A stretch of 64,000 bases of DNA, taken from positions 558,001 to 622,000 of the forward strand of contig NZ_SJJZ01000004.1 of NCBI RefSeq assembly GCF_004331345.1. Reading direction: 5' to 3'. Below the pieces are notes generated by a model. The model was not told the DNA's origin. It saw only the letters and a list, made by a program, of their open reading frames with translations, and made no database searches. The first letter of the stretch is position 1. Each line of letters starts with the position of its first letter. Shown here in pieces: positions 17,975 through 26,479 of this stretch. Source of the DNA: Kribbella soli (lineage in GTDB: Bacteria; Actinomycetota; Actinomycetes; Propionibacteriales; Kribbellaceae). The translations under genes were made by a program, and so were the position numbers.

Positions 17975-18922
17975 GACCACGACCACGGTGAAGATCGCCA
18001 GGTACCAGGCACCGTGCTCGAACGAAAGCGTTTTCTGCACGTAGTCGCAGGCGTAGCTGCCGTCGCTGCCGGTCTTGCATTCCGTCACGTAGTACTGCGC
18101 GTCGTGCCGGACGAAGGCGTCGAAGTTGAGTTTGATCAACCATGGCTGTGCCTTCTCCAGGAACGCGGCGAACACGCCCTCGGCAAGAACCAGGTACGCC
18201 ATCACGACACCGATCGCGGCAGCGGTGTGCCGGAGCAGCAGGCCCACGACGCTGCCGAGTGCCGCGGCCAGTGCGGACGTCACCACCGCGCGACCGCCGA
18301 TCGCGGACAGGTCGCTCCAGACCTTCCCCGTCGTACTCGCAGTGTCACCTAGCTTGTCGACGATGAGGAACGTGCCGAACAATATGACGGCCAGGACCAC
18401 CGCGGCGATCGGCACGAAACCGGTCGCGGCCGCGAGTAGTTTGCTGCCGTAGACCCGGAGCCGGCGCGGCTCGAACGTCAACCAGTTGCCGATGGCACCG
18501 GAACTGAACTCGGCGCCGAGGAAACTGGCCCCGATCAGGAACGCCGCGAACGCCAGGAAGTACGACGAACCCTGCAACAGGTCCGGCATGATCTGGGCGA
18601 ACACGGTCGGCGGCTTGCCGAAGTCCTCGGGCTTGGGCTCGGAGTAGACACACATCTCCTCGAGCTTCGGCTTCGGGTCGGGCTGCGTCTTCCAGTCCGC
18701 CTCGCACTGCGTGCGCATCTCTTCCGCGTGGTCCACCCAGTCCTTGTGGGCCATCTCGTACTGCTGCTGGGCCTGCTGCTGCTCGACGGCGGACAACGGC
18801 CTCGCGTCGAAGTAGGTGGCGACCAGGAGCAGGATCGTGATCAGGAACAGGCCGACGAGTCCGACCGCCGTCAAACGGCGCGAGACCAGCCGGCGGAGCT
18901 CGACCTTGGTCAGGCGGATCAT
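17933..18922 (-). CDS. ABC-2 type transporter permease
   Basis: 329 aa. An N-terminal helix (about 18-40) is followed by a large extracellular loop with two Cys (EMRTQCEADW, EEMCVYSEP), then five helices. This is the topology of ABC-2 export permeases. A short Cys-containing loop (YYVTECKTGSDGSYACDY) precedes the last helix. The ATG at 18922 shares its A with the stop of the ATPase gene (TGATG), so translation is coupled. Cargo unknown; lantibiotic self-protection or membrane-stress export are usual for this type. Confidence 0.88.
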   Translation of the reverse strand: MIRLTKVELRRLVSRRLTAVGLVGLFLITILLLVATYFDARPLSAVEQQQAQQQYEMAHKDWVDHAEEMRTQCEADWKTQPDPKPKLEEMCVYSEPKPEDFGKPPTVFAQIMPDLLQGSSYFLAFAAFLIGASFLGAEFSSGAIGNWLTFEPRRLRVYGSKLLAAATGFVPIAAVVLAVILFGTFLIVDKLGDTASTTGKVWSDLSAIGGRAVVTSALAAALGSVVGLLLRHTAAAIGVVMAYLVLAEGVFAAFLEKAQPWLIKLNFDAFVRHDAQYYVTECKTGSDGSYACDYVQKTLSFEHGAWYLAIFTVVVVLLGGWVFHRRDVN

Positions 18923-19842
18923 CACAACCCCTCGCCCTCGGTGAGCTCGAGGAAGACCGACTCGAGGTCGGCACGGACCGGGGTCAGCTCGGACACGTAC
19001 AGCTCCTGATGGGCGAGGCGCCGCGTCACGTCGGCGGGATCCGGTGCGCCTTCGACGAGCAGATAGTTGCCGTCGGCACGAACAGTCATACCGGCCGCGG
19101 TCAGGACGCGGGTCGCGGCCTCGTGGTTGTTGACAGCAACCTTTACCGTCGGCGCCGTACCGCCGCCGATCACTTCCGCGACCGTGCCGGACGCGAGCAG
19201 GCGGCCGTGGCCGATGATCGACACGGTGTCGGCGACCTGCTCGACCTCGGCCAGGATGTGGCTGCTGACCAGGACCGTCTTGCCCTGCTCGCCGAGTCCG
19301 CGCATGGTCTCGCGGATCTCCCGGATACCGGCCGGGTCGAGGCCGTTGGTCGGCTCGTCGAAGATCAGCAGGTCGGGTTCCTTGAGCAGCGTGGCCGCGA
19401 TCGCCAGCCGCTGCTTCATGCCCAACGAGTAGGACCGGAACCGGTCTTTCCCCCGCTCGCCGAGCGAGGTCTGCTCCAGCACCTCACCGACCCGGGCACG
19501 CGGCGCACCGATCGCCTCCGCGAGCAGCTCCAGGTTCTTCTGCCCGGTGAACGCCGGGAAGAACTTCGGCGACTCGACGATCGCGCCGATCCGCCCGACC
19601 ACCTCCGGCAACTGCGCCGGCACCGGCCGGCCGAACACCGTCATCGTCCCCGCGTCGGCGCGGATCAGCCCCAGCAGCATCCGGATCGACGTGGTCTTCC
19701 CCGACCCGTTCGGCCCGAGGAACCCGTGCACCCCACCGGCCGGAACCTCCAGATCCAGCCCCTGCACCGCCACCACCTTGCGCCCCCGCCGGGTCCGGTA
19801 CGTCTTGCGCAACCCCCGCGTACTGATGGCCACGTCGGACAT
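18922..19842 (-). CDS. ABC transporter ATP-binding protein (ABC-2 exporter)
   Basis: 306 aa. Walker A LGPNGSGKTTS, signature YSLGMKQRLAIA, Walker B LLIFDEPTNGLDP and H-loop VSSH are all intact. The C-terminal about 80 residues form the extension common in CcmA/NatA-like exporters. ATG 19842 follows AGAGGGG. Partner of the permease immediately downstream, overlapping by one base. No dedicated regulator is adjacent. Confidence 0.93.
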   Translation of the reverse strand: MSDVAISTRGLRKTYRTRRGRKVVAVQGLDLEVPAGGVHGFLGPNGSGKTTSIRMLLGLIRADAGTMTVFGRPVPAQLPEVVGRIGAIVESPKFFPAFTGQKNLELLAEAIGAPRARVGEVLEQTSLGERGKDRFRSYSLGMKQRLAIAATLLKEPDLLIFDEPTNGLDPAGIREIRETMRGLGEQGKTVLVSSHILAEVEQVADTVSIIGHGRLLASGTVAEVIGGGTAPTVKVAVNNHEAATRVLTAAGMTVRADGNYLLVEGAPDPADVTRRLAHQELYVSELTPVRADLESVFLELTEGEGL

Positions 19843-19971
19843 CCACACCCCTCTCATCCATCCCGTCCCTGACCAGACGCACAGCGTGACAGGTTTGTTC
19901 ACCACCCGCGCACACGCACCACACGCAAAGCACGGCGTGGCGGGTGGGAGTGCACCCCCGGCGGAGCCGGT

Positions 19972-19991
19972 GCACAGGAAATAACCTGTGC
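19972..19991. repeat. RCACAGG-core hairpin (copy 3), in a divergent intergenic region
   Basis: GCACAGGAAATAACCTGTGC: 7-bp arms around AAATAA, which reads TTATTT on the other strand. The same core occurs in the terminators at 4376-4421 and 24007-24054. Unlike those, it lies upstream of genes on both sides, so a simple terminator role is not obvious. Confidence 0.65.
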
Positions 19992-20074
19992 TGCCCCACC
20001 AGGCCCCTGTTCAAGACCCGGCGTACGGCGGTTGTGCGTCGTCGGCGGGGGTGCCCTGCGACCGCCTCTGCCAG

Positions 20075-20161
20075 ATACCCCCAACCGGTATTGCGGGAGG
20101 ACTTGCGTTCTATACCCATAGGGGGTAACTTCTGAGGCGTGGAGATACCCCGTGGGGGTAG
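20075..20161 (+). promoter_or_regulatory. Three CsoR operator boxes upstream of csoR
   Basis: Boxes of the ATACCC...GGGTA type: ATACCCCCAACCGGTAT (20075-20091), ATACCCATAGGGGGTAA (20112-20128) and ATACCCCGTGGGGGTAG (20145-20161), spaced 37 and 33 bp. Box 2 overlaps a possible -10 (TATACC, 20111-20116). Copper binding to CsoR would release it and open the operon. Confidence 0.8.
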
Positions 20162-20184
20162 CTGAGGCGAGAAGAGGGCGCGAG

Positions 20185-20487
20185 ATGACCACCGATGAGG
20201 GACACGTGCACGGGTACACCGCCGAGAAGAGCAGCCATCTGAAGCGGCTGCGGCGGATCGAGGGGCAGGTTCGTGGTCTGCAGCGGATGGTCGAGGAGGA
20301 CAAGTACTGCATCGACATCCTGACGCAGGTGTCGGCGGCCACGAAGGCGTTGCAGTCGTTCTCGCTGGAGCTGCTCGACGAGCATCTCTCGCACTGCGTG
20401 GTCGAGGCCGCGCAGAAGGGCGGCCCCGAGGCCGAAGAGAAGGTCCGCGAGGCGTCCGACGCGATCGCCCGCCTAGTCCGCAGCTGA
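20185..20487 (+). CDS. csoR: Copper-sensing transcriptional repressor CsoR
   Basis: 100 aa all-helical repressor of the CsoR/RcnR family. The Cu(I) ligands are all present: C42 (KYC), H67 and C71 (EHLSHC), equivalent to C36, H61 and C65 of the M. tuberculosis protein. ATG 20185 follows GAGGGCG; the short N-terminal tail HVHGY is usual. First gene of csoR-copZ-accessory-copA, controlled by the three boxes upstream. Confidence 0.95.
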   Translation: MTTDEGHVHGYTAEKSSHLKRLRRIEGQVRGLQRMVEEDKYCIDILTQVSAATKALQSFSLELLDEHLSHCVVEAAQKGGPEAEEKVREASDAIARLVRS

Positions 20488-20533
20488 ACCACATCTCAGA
20501 ACAATCACCCCGTTTCGAGCAAGGAGCATCGAT

Positions 20534-20755
20534 ATGAGCACCACCACGACCTACTCCGTCGCCGGTATGACCTGTGGCCACTGCACTTCGGCCGTCACCG
20601 AGGAGCTCAGCAAGCTCGTCGGTGTCCAGGACGTGAAGATCGACCTCGTCGCGGGCGGCACCTCCGCGGTGCACGTGACGAGTGAGTCCGCTCTCGACGA
20701 GGCCGCCGTACGCGACGCCGTCGACGAGGCTGGCTACGAACTGGCGGCGTCGTGA
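20534..20755 (+). CDS. copZ: Copper chaperone CopZ-like (heavy-metal-associated domain)
   Basis: 73 aa single HMA domain with the Cu(I) motif GMTCGHC (C14, C17). It carries copper in the cytosol to CopA or CsoR. A strong AAGGAG precedes ATG 20534. Its stop overlaps the GTG of the next gene (GTGA). Confidence 0.93.
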   Translation: MSTTTTYSVAGMTCGHCTSAVTEELSKLVGVQDVKIDLVAGGTSAVHVTSESALDEAAVRDAVDEAGYELAAS

Positions 20756-21750
20756 GCCGGGCCGTCGCGCTCCGGCTCGGCGCGTTCGCCGGTGCGGTGG
20801 CGCTCGCCTTCGGGGCGGCGTACGGCATCGGCTCCGCGATCGACCCGATCGCGGCGGCCGACGACACCTCCGCGGCACCGGCCCACGGAGAGGAGATGGG
20901 TGGCATGGAGCAGCCTGCAGGCACCTCGGAACACGGTGGACACGAGTCGGCCGGGCAACTGCCCGGACTGGCGGTGTCCGACGCGGGCTACACGTTCGCG
21001 CCGGCGAAGACATTCTTCACCAGCGGTCCGAAGACCGAGTTGCGCTTCACGATCCAAGGACCGGACGGCAAACCGGTCACGAAGTACACGAAGACCCACG
21101 AGAAGGACCTGCACCTGATCGTGGTCCGTCGGGACCTGTCCGGGTTCCACCACGTGCACCCCACGCTGGCGGCGGACGGGACGTGGAGCATCCCGTTCAC
21201 GTTCACCGCCGGTGGGACCTGGCGGCTGTACGCCGACTTCCAGCCGGCCGGCCACGACAGCACGATCACCCTCGGCACGGACGTGAACGTCACCGGGCTG
21301 TACGTCCCGGTCCCGGTCGCCGAACCGGCGAGCGTCTACAGCTTCGACGGGTACGACGTGACGCTGCAGGGCACCCCGGTCGCCGGCAAGGAGTCCGAGC
21401 TGACGTTCGCGGTGAACCGTAACGGCAAGCCCCTCACCGACCTGCAGCCGTACCTGGGCGCCTTCGGACACCTGGTCTCGCTGCGCGGCGGCGACCTGGC
21501 CTACCTGCACAACCACCCGTCGCAGCACGCCGAGCCGGGCATGAAGGGCGGACCGTCGATCACCTTCGGTACGACGTTCCCCACCGCCGGCACGTACAGC
21601 CTGTTCCTGGACTTCCAGCACGCGGGCAAGGTCCACACCGCCGAGTTCACCGTGAAGGTGGGTTCCACCGGGACCGCCATCGTCCCGCCGACCGTCGTAC
21701 CGACCGCTACCAAGACCCCGGGGCACGCCGAAACGCCCCACGGCCACTGA
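20752..21750 (+). CDS. Exported or membrane-anchored His/Met-rich copper-operon protein
   Basis: 332 aa. One N-terminal signal/anchor helix (about 6-27) is followed by a Met/His-rich segment (HGEEMGGMEQPAGTSEHGGH), then two beta-rich halves, each ending like YtkA/CopC-type immunoglobulin domains. Histidines cluster in GFHHVHP and AYLHNHPSQH, and the C-terminus is HAETPHGH. It most likely binds copper outside the membrane. Translationally coupled to copZ and followed by copA after 16 bp. Similar proteins of actinobacterial copper operons are usually annotated as hypothetical; the exact role is not known. Confidence 0.8.
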   Translation: MSRAVALRLGAFAGAVALAFGAAYGIGSAIDPIAAADDTSAAPAHGEEMGGMEQPAGTSEHGGHESAGQLPGLAVSDAGYTFAPAKTFFTSGPKTELRFTIQGPDGKPVTKYTKTHEKDLHLIVVRRDLSGFHHVHPTLAADGTWSIPFTFTAGGTWRLYADFQPAGHDSTITLGTDVNVTGLYVPVPVAEPASVYSFDGYDVTLQGTPVAGKESELTFAVNRNGKPLTDLQPYLGAFGHLVSLRGGDLAYLHNHPSQHAEPGMKGGPSITFGTTFPTAGTYSLFLDFQHAGKVHTAEFTVKVGSTGTAIVPPTVVPTATKTPGHAETPHGH

Positions 21751-21766
21751 GAGGAGGCACATCATC

Positions 21767-23995
21767 ATGACCAGCACCGATCCCGGTCAGTCCGTCGAAC
21801 TCATCATCGGTGGTATGACGTGCGCCTCGTGCGCCGCCCGGGTGGAGAAGAAGCTGAACCGGATGGACGGTGTCACCGCGACCGTCAACTACGCCACTGA
21901 GAAGGCGAAGGTGACGTACGTGGACGGCATCTCCACCGACGACCTGGTGGCCACGGTCGAGAAGACCGGGTACACCGCGAGCCTGCCGACGCCGGCCGTC
22001 GAGGCCTCATCAGATGAACCCGACGAGCTGAAGCCCCTGCGGGAGCGGCTGATCGCGAGCATCACGCTCGCGGTCCCGGTGATCGCGTTCGGGATGATCC
22101 CGGCGCTGCAGTTCGAGTCGTGGCAGTGGGCGTCGCTGACGCTGGCGTTCCCGGTGGTGACGTGGGCGGCGTGGCCGTTCCACAAGGCCGCCTGGACCAA
22201 CCTGCGGCACGGCGCCGCCACGATGGACACGCTGATCTCGCTGGGCGTGGTGAGCGCGTTCCTGTGGTCGCTGTACGCGCTGTTCCTCGGCTCGGCCGGC
22301 GAGCCCGGGATGAAGATGCCGTTCACGTTGATCCCGTCCCGCGGCAGTGGCGCGGAGGAGATCTACCTCGAGGTCGCGGCCGGCGTCACCACGTTCATCC
22401 TGGCCGGCCGGTACTTCGAGGCGCGGGCAAAGCGCCGCTCGGGGGCCGCGTTGCGGGCCCTGCTCGAACTCGGCGCGAAGGACGTCGCCGTCCTGCGGAA
22501 CGGGACCGAGACCCGGATCCCGGCCGACCAGCTCGTCGTGGGTGACGAGTTCGTCGTCCGGCCGGGCGAGAAGATCGCCACCGACGGCGTGGTCGTCACC
22601 GGCAGCAGCGCGGTCGACGCGTCGATGCTGACCGGCGAGTCCGTGCCGGTCGAGGTCGGCGAGGGCGACGCGGTCGTTGGCGCGACCGTCAATGCCGGTG
22701 GCCGGCTGGTGGTGCGGGCGACGCGAGTCGGCTCGGACACGCAGCTGGCGCAGATGGCGCGGCTGGTCGAGGACGCCCAGAACGGGAAGGCCGCCGTACA
22801 GCGGCTGGCCGACAAGGTGTCCGGGATCTTCGTGCCGATCGTGATCGGGCTGGCGCTAGCGACGCTAGGTTTCTGGTTGGGTAACGGTTCGCCGCTGGAG
22901 GTCGCGTTCACGGCCGCGGTCGCCGTACTGATCATCGCCTGCCCGTGTGCGTTGGGTCTGGCCACACCGACCGCGTTGATGGTCGGGACGGGTCGGGGCG
23001 CGCAGCTAGGCATCCTGATCAAGGGGCCTGAGGTGCTCGAGTCCACGCGGCGGGTCGACACCGTCGTACTGGACAAGACGGGCACTGTCACCACGGGCCG
23101 GATGGAGTTGGTCGACGTACTGCTCGCTCCGGATCAGGATCGGGCCGAGGTACTGCGGTTGGCCGGGGCGCTCGAGCACTCGAGCGAGCACCCGATCGCG
23201 CAGGCCGTGGCACGGGCCGCCCTGGAGGCGGGGAAGCTGCCCGAGGTCGAGGACTTCGGGAACGTCGAAGGCCTTGGTGTGCAGGGGATCGTCGACGGGC
23301 ACGCCGTACTCGTCGGGCGGACGCGGTTGCTGGAGGAGTGGAGCCAGTACCTGCCGGAGGAGCTCGCGCATGCGAAGGAGCACGCCGAGGCCGAGGGCAG
23401 TACGGCGGTTGCGGTCGGCTGGGACGGGCAGGCACGGGCTGTGCTGGTCGTCGCAGACACCGTGAAGCCCACCTCGGTGGAGGCGATCGCTCAGCTGAAG
23501 TCTTTGGGCCTGCGTCCGGTACTGCTGACTGGTGACAACGAAGCGGTGGCGACGAAGGTGGCCGGTGAGGTCGGTATCGACGAGGTGATCGCCGAGGTCC
23601 TGCCGGCCGGCAAGGTCGACGCGGTGAAGAAGCTGCAGGACGAGGGCCGCGTGGTCGCGATGGTCGGTGACGGCGTGAACGACGCGGCCGCTCTCGCCCA
23701 GGCTGACCTCGGGCTGAGTATGGGTACGGGCACCGATGTCGCGATCGAGGCGAGTGACCTGACGCTGGTGCGCGGCGATCTGCGCGCGGCTGCGGACGCC
23801 ATCCGGCTCTCCCGCAGTACGCTCCGCACCATCAAGGGCAACCTGTTCTGGGCCTTTGCGTACAACGTGGCCGCTCTCCCGCTGGCCGCTGCCGGGCTGC
23901 TGAACCCCATGCTCGCGGGGGCTGCGATGGCCTTCAGCTCGGTGTTTGTGGTGTCGAACAGCCTGCGGCTGCGGAGGTTCCGCCCGCTCAGCTGA
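21767..23995 (+). CDS. copA: Copper-exporting P1B-type ATPase CopA
   Basis: 742 aa. One N-terminal HMA domain with GMTCASC (C19, C22) precedes eight predicted membrane helices. The ion-channel motif is CPC (C392-P-C394, in ACPCALGLATP), the phosphorylated Asp is D436 in DKTGT, and TGES, HP (SEHPIAQ) and GDGVND are present. These features place it in the Cu(I)-exporting group. AGGAGG precedes the ATG. Last gene of the copper operon, ended by the hairpin at 24007. Confidence 0.96.
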   Translation: MTSTDPGQSVELIIGGMTCASCAARVEKKLNRMDGVTATVNYATEKAKVTYVDGISTDDLVATVEKTGYTASLPTPAVEASSDEPDELKPLRERLIASITLAVPVIAFGMIPALQFESWQWASLTLAFPVVTWAAWPFHKAAWTNLRHGAATMDTLISLGVVSAFLWSLYALFLGSAGEPGMKMPFTLIPSRGSGAEEIYLEVAAGVTTFILAGRYFEARAKRRSGAALRALLELGAKDVAVLRNGTETRIPADQLVVGDEFVVRPGEKIATDGVVVTGSSAVDASMLTGESVPVEVGEGDAVVGATVNAGGRLVVRATRVGSDTQLAQMARLVEDAQNGKAAVQRLADKVSGIFVPIVIGLALATLGFWLGNGSPLEVAFTAAVAVLIIACPCALGLATPTALMVGTGRGAQLGILIKGPEVLESTRRVDTVVLDKTGTVTTGRMELVDVLLAPDQDRAEVLRLAGALEHSSEHPIAQAVARAALEAGKLPEVEDFGNVEGLGVQGIVDGHAVLVGRTRLLEEWSQYLPEELAHAKEHAEAEGSTAVAVGWDGQARAVLVVADTVKPTSVEAIAQLKSLGLRPVLLTGDNEAVATKVAGEVGIDEVIAEVLPAGKVDAVKKLQDEGRVVAMVGDGVNDAAALAQADLGLSMGTGTDVAIEASDLTLVRGDLRAAADAIRLSRSTLRTIKGNLFWAFAYNVAALPLAAAGLLNPMLAGAAMAFSSVFVVSNSLRLRRFRPLS

Positions 23996-24006
23996 AATTT
24001 GTCCAG

Positions 24007-24054
24007 GAAGTGGGGGCCTTGCACAGGTTATTGCCTGTGCGAGGCCCCCGCTTC
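24007..24054. terminator. Bidirectional hairpin terminator, RCACAGG core (copy 2)
   Basis: A 21-bp stem with two wobble pairs (GGGGGCCTtGCACAGG and CCTGTGCgAGGCCCCC plus flanking GAAG/CTTC) around the loop TTATTG. It sits 12 bp after the copA stop and 5 bp before the convergent GH13 stop. Confidence 0.8.
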
Positions 24055-24058
24055 TTGT

Positions 24059-25600
24059 TCACCGCACCCAGGCGGTGGTGTCTGGTGGGAGGGCGCCGTT
24101 GTCCAGGGGGACGCTGGTTAGCAGGACCTCCTCGTGCGGCGGGAGGGGTACGGGGGTGGGGCTCAGGTTGGTGATGCAGGTTAGGGTCTCGCGGCGGAAG
24201 GTGAGGACATCCCGCGGGGAGTCGAGCCAGGTGAGGGTGCCGTCGCCTAGGAGGGTGCGGCGGAGGTGGAGGGCGGTGCGGTAGAGGGTGAGCATCGAGT
24301 TCTGGTCGTTGTACTGGGACTCGACGGTGAGGTTCTTCCAGTCGGGCGGTTGTGGGAGCCACGGCGTACCGGTGCCGAAACCGAAGGGTGGCTCCTTGCC
24401 GGACCACGGTAGGGGCACGCGGCAACCATCTCGGCCGCGGTCGGCGCCCTTCGAGCGCGTGAAGATCGGGTCCTGCAACAGCTCGTCGGGCAGATCCTCC
24501 ACTTCGGGCAGCCCGAGTTCCTCGCCCTGGTACACGTACAAACCGCCCGGCAGCGCCATCGCCAACAGCGCCGCGGCCCGCGCACGACGTTCCCCGAGCA
24601 CGAGATCGGTCCGCATCCCGTGCTTGCGGTCCTGGTGCGAGAAGGAGGTGTCCGCGCGCCCGTACTTCGTCACCGGTCTCGTGACGTCGTGGTTCGACAG
24701 CACCCAGGTCGGCGGTGCGCCGATCGGGACATGGGTGGCGAGCGTGAGATCGATCGACGCCTTCAGTTCCGCGGCTTCCCAAGGGCGGGACAGGAAGTCG
24801 AAGTTGAACGCGGTCTGCATCTCGTCCGGCCGCAGGTACAGCGCGAACCGTTCCTGGTCCGGCATCCACATCTCACCGACGAAGAACCGGCCGTCATAGG
24901 AGTCGGAGATCCGCCGCCAGCCGCGGTACACCTCGTGCACCTCGTCGTGGTCGGTGTACGACTCCTCGACTCTGTCCAGGTCCTTGAACAGTACGGCGGC
25001 GCTGTCGATCCGGATGCCGTCGACGCCGCGGTCCAGCCAGAACCGCAGGATGTCCTGGAACTCCTCGACGACCTCGGGATTGCGCCAGTTGAAGTCGGGC
25101 TGCTCGGGGGCGAACAGGTGCAGGTACCACTCGCCGTCCTCGACCTGGGACCAAGCGGGTCCGTTGAAGATCGACTGCCACTCGTTGGGCGGTCCATCAC
25201 CGCGGCCGGGCCGGAACAGGAACCGCTGCCGCTCGGGTGATCCCGGGCCGGCCCGCAACGCCTGGACGAACCAGTCCTGTTGGTCGGACCCATGATTCGG
25301 CACGATGTCGATGATCGTCCGGATGTTCAGGGCGTGCGCCTCCGCGATGTACGCCTCCGCCTCGGCGAGGGTGCCGAACGCCGGGTCGATCGCGCGGTAG
25401 TCGGCGACGTCGTACCCGCCGTCGGCCATCGGCGACGGGTACCACGGGTTCAGCCAGATCGCGTCGATCCCGAGCTCCGCCAGGTACGGCAGCTTCGCGC
25501 GCAGACCGGCCAGGTCACCGATACCGTCACCGTTGCCGTCCGCGAAACTCCGCAGGTACACCTGGTAGATCGCAGCTCCACGCCACCATTCGTCGGCCAT
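24059..25600 (-). CDS. GH13 alpha-glucosidase (oligo-1,6/alpha-amylase family), cytoplasmic
   Basis: 513 aa without signal peptide. The (beta/alpha)8 barrel motifs are intact: DIVPNH, nucleophile D199 in GIRIDSAA, acid/base E243 in VGEMW and D305 in SNHDVTRP. The QPDFNWRNPEV segment is typical of bacterial alpha-glucosidases of the GH13_23/30/31 type. ATG 25600 follows GAGGAG. It closes the operon LacI / binding protein / two permeases / hydrolase, the order of the streptomycete aglREFGA cluster, so it probably hydrolyses imported alpha-glucosides such as maltose, sucrose or trehalose. Confidence 0.93.
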   Translation of the reverse strand: MADEWWRGAAIYQVYLRSFADGNGDGIGDLAGLRAKLPYLAELGIDAIWLNPWYPSPMADGGYDVADYRAIDPAFGTLAEAEAYIAEAHALNIRTIIDIVPNHGSDQQDWFVQALRAGPGSPERQRFLFRPGRGDGPPNEWQSIFNGPAWSQVEDGEWYLHLFAPEQPDFNWRNPEVVEEFQDILRFWLDRGVDGIRIDSAAVLFKDLDRVEESYTDHDEVHEVYRGWRRISDSYDGRFFVGEMWMPDQERFALYLRPDEMQTAFNFDFLSRPWEAAELKASIDLTLATHVPIGAPPTWVLSNHDVTRPVTKYGRADTSFSHQDRKHGMRTDLVLGERRARAAALLAMALPGGLYVYQGEELGLPEVEDLPDELLQDPIFTRSKGADRGRDGCRVPLPWSGKEPPFGFGTGTPWLPQPPDWKNLTVESQYNDQNSMLTLYRTALHLRRTLLGDGTLTWLDSPRDVLTFRRETLTCITNLSPTPVPLPPHEEVLLTSVPLDNGALPPDTTAWVR

Positions 25601-25609
25601 CGAATCTCC

Positions 25610-26479
25610 TCAACCTTTCAGGCTTCCGGCCGTGAGCCCGGCCATGATGCTGCGCTGGAACACGAAGAACACGAGGATCGTGGGAAGGCTGGCGATCACC
25701 AGCGAGGCGATCAGGACGTTCTGCGGCATCTGGGCGGACAGCGACGCGATGCCGACGCTGATCGACATCTTGTCCGTCTCCGGCAGCACCAGCAGCGGCC
25801 AGACGAAGTCCTTCCAGACCGTGACCACGGACAGGATCGACACCACGCCGATGATCGGCCGGGAGACCGGCAGCACGATAGACCAGAGGATCCGCAACGG
25901 TGACGCGCCGTCGATCTCGGCCGCCTCCAGCAGTTCCTTCGGGATCGAGTCGAAGAACCGCTTGAGCAGGAACACGAAGAACCCGTTCGCTGCCGCCGGC
26001 AACCAGATCGCCCACGGGGTGTTCAGCAGGTCCAGGTGCAGGATCGGCAGGTCCTTCGCCACCAGGTACGTCGGCAGCAGCAGGACCATCGGCGGGATCA
26101 TCAACGTCGCCAGCATCGCGCCGAGCACGAGCTTCCCGAGCACGGGCCGCAGCTTCGACAGCGCGTACGCCGCCGACACGTCGACCGCAAGCGTCAACAG
26201 CCACGCGCCACCGGCGTACACGGCGGTGTTCTTGAGGAACACGCCCAACTGGAGCTGGTCCCAGGCCTCTTTGTAGACGCTGAAGTCGACCGACTTCGGG
26301 AAGAAGCTGGGTGGGATCTGCGCGAGCTCGTCGGGCGACTTGAGTGCGCCGCTCACCATCCAGTAGAACGGGAACACGAACGCGCCGGTGAAGCCGACGA
26401 CCGTCACCGTCAGGATCGTCCAATAGATGATCCGGCCGTGCGGGGTGCGAAGCGCGAGAGGTGACACCAGGGTTCTCAT
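25610..26479 (-). CDS. Carbohydrate ABC transporter permease (MalG-like, CUT1)
   Basis: 289 aa with six predicted helices. The EAA loop is EAAEIDGASPLRILWSIVLP, which docks the ATPase; none is encoded here, so MsiK is the likely partner. ATG 26479 overlaps the stop of the upstream permease gene (ATGA). The GH13 gene follows after 9 bp. Confidence 0.93.
   Translation of the reverse strand: MRTLVSPLALRTPHGRIIYWTILTVTVVGFTGAFVFPFYWMVSGALKSPDELAQIPPSFFPKSVDFSVYKEAWDQLQLGVFLKNTAVYAGGAWLLTLAVDVSAAYALSKLRPVLGKLVLGAMLATLMIPPMVLLLPTYLVAKDLPILHLDLLNTPWAIWLPAAANGFFVFLLKRFFDSIPKELLEAAEIDGASPLRILWSIVLPVSRPIIGVVSILSVVTVWKDFVWPLLVLPETDKMSISVGIASLSAQMPQNVLIASLVIASLPTILVFFVFQRSIMAGLTAGSLKG

Larger units (their letters stand above)
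19843..20184. other. 342-bp divergent intergenic region
   Basis: No gene seen. From left to right it holds the leader of the ABC genes, a GTGGGAGTGCACC...GGTGCAC hairpin-prone segment (19945-19974), the RCACAGG-core hairpin copy 3 (19972-19991), and three CsoR boxes (20075-20161). Confidence 0.6.
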
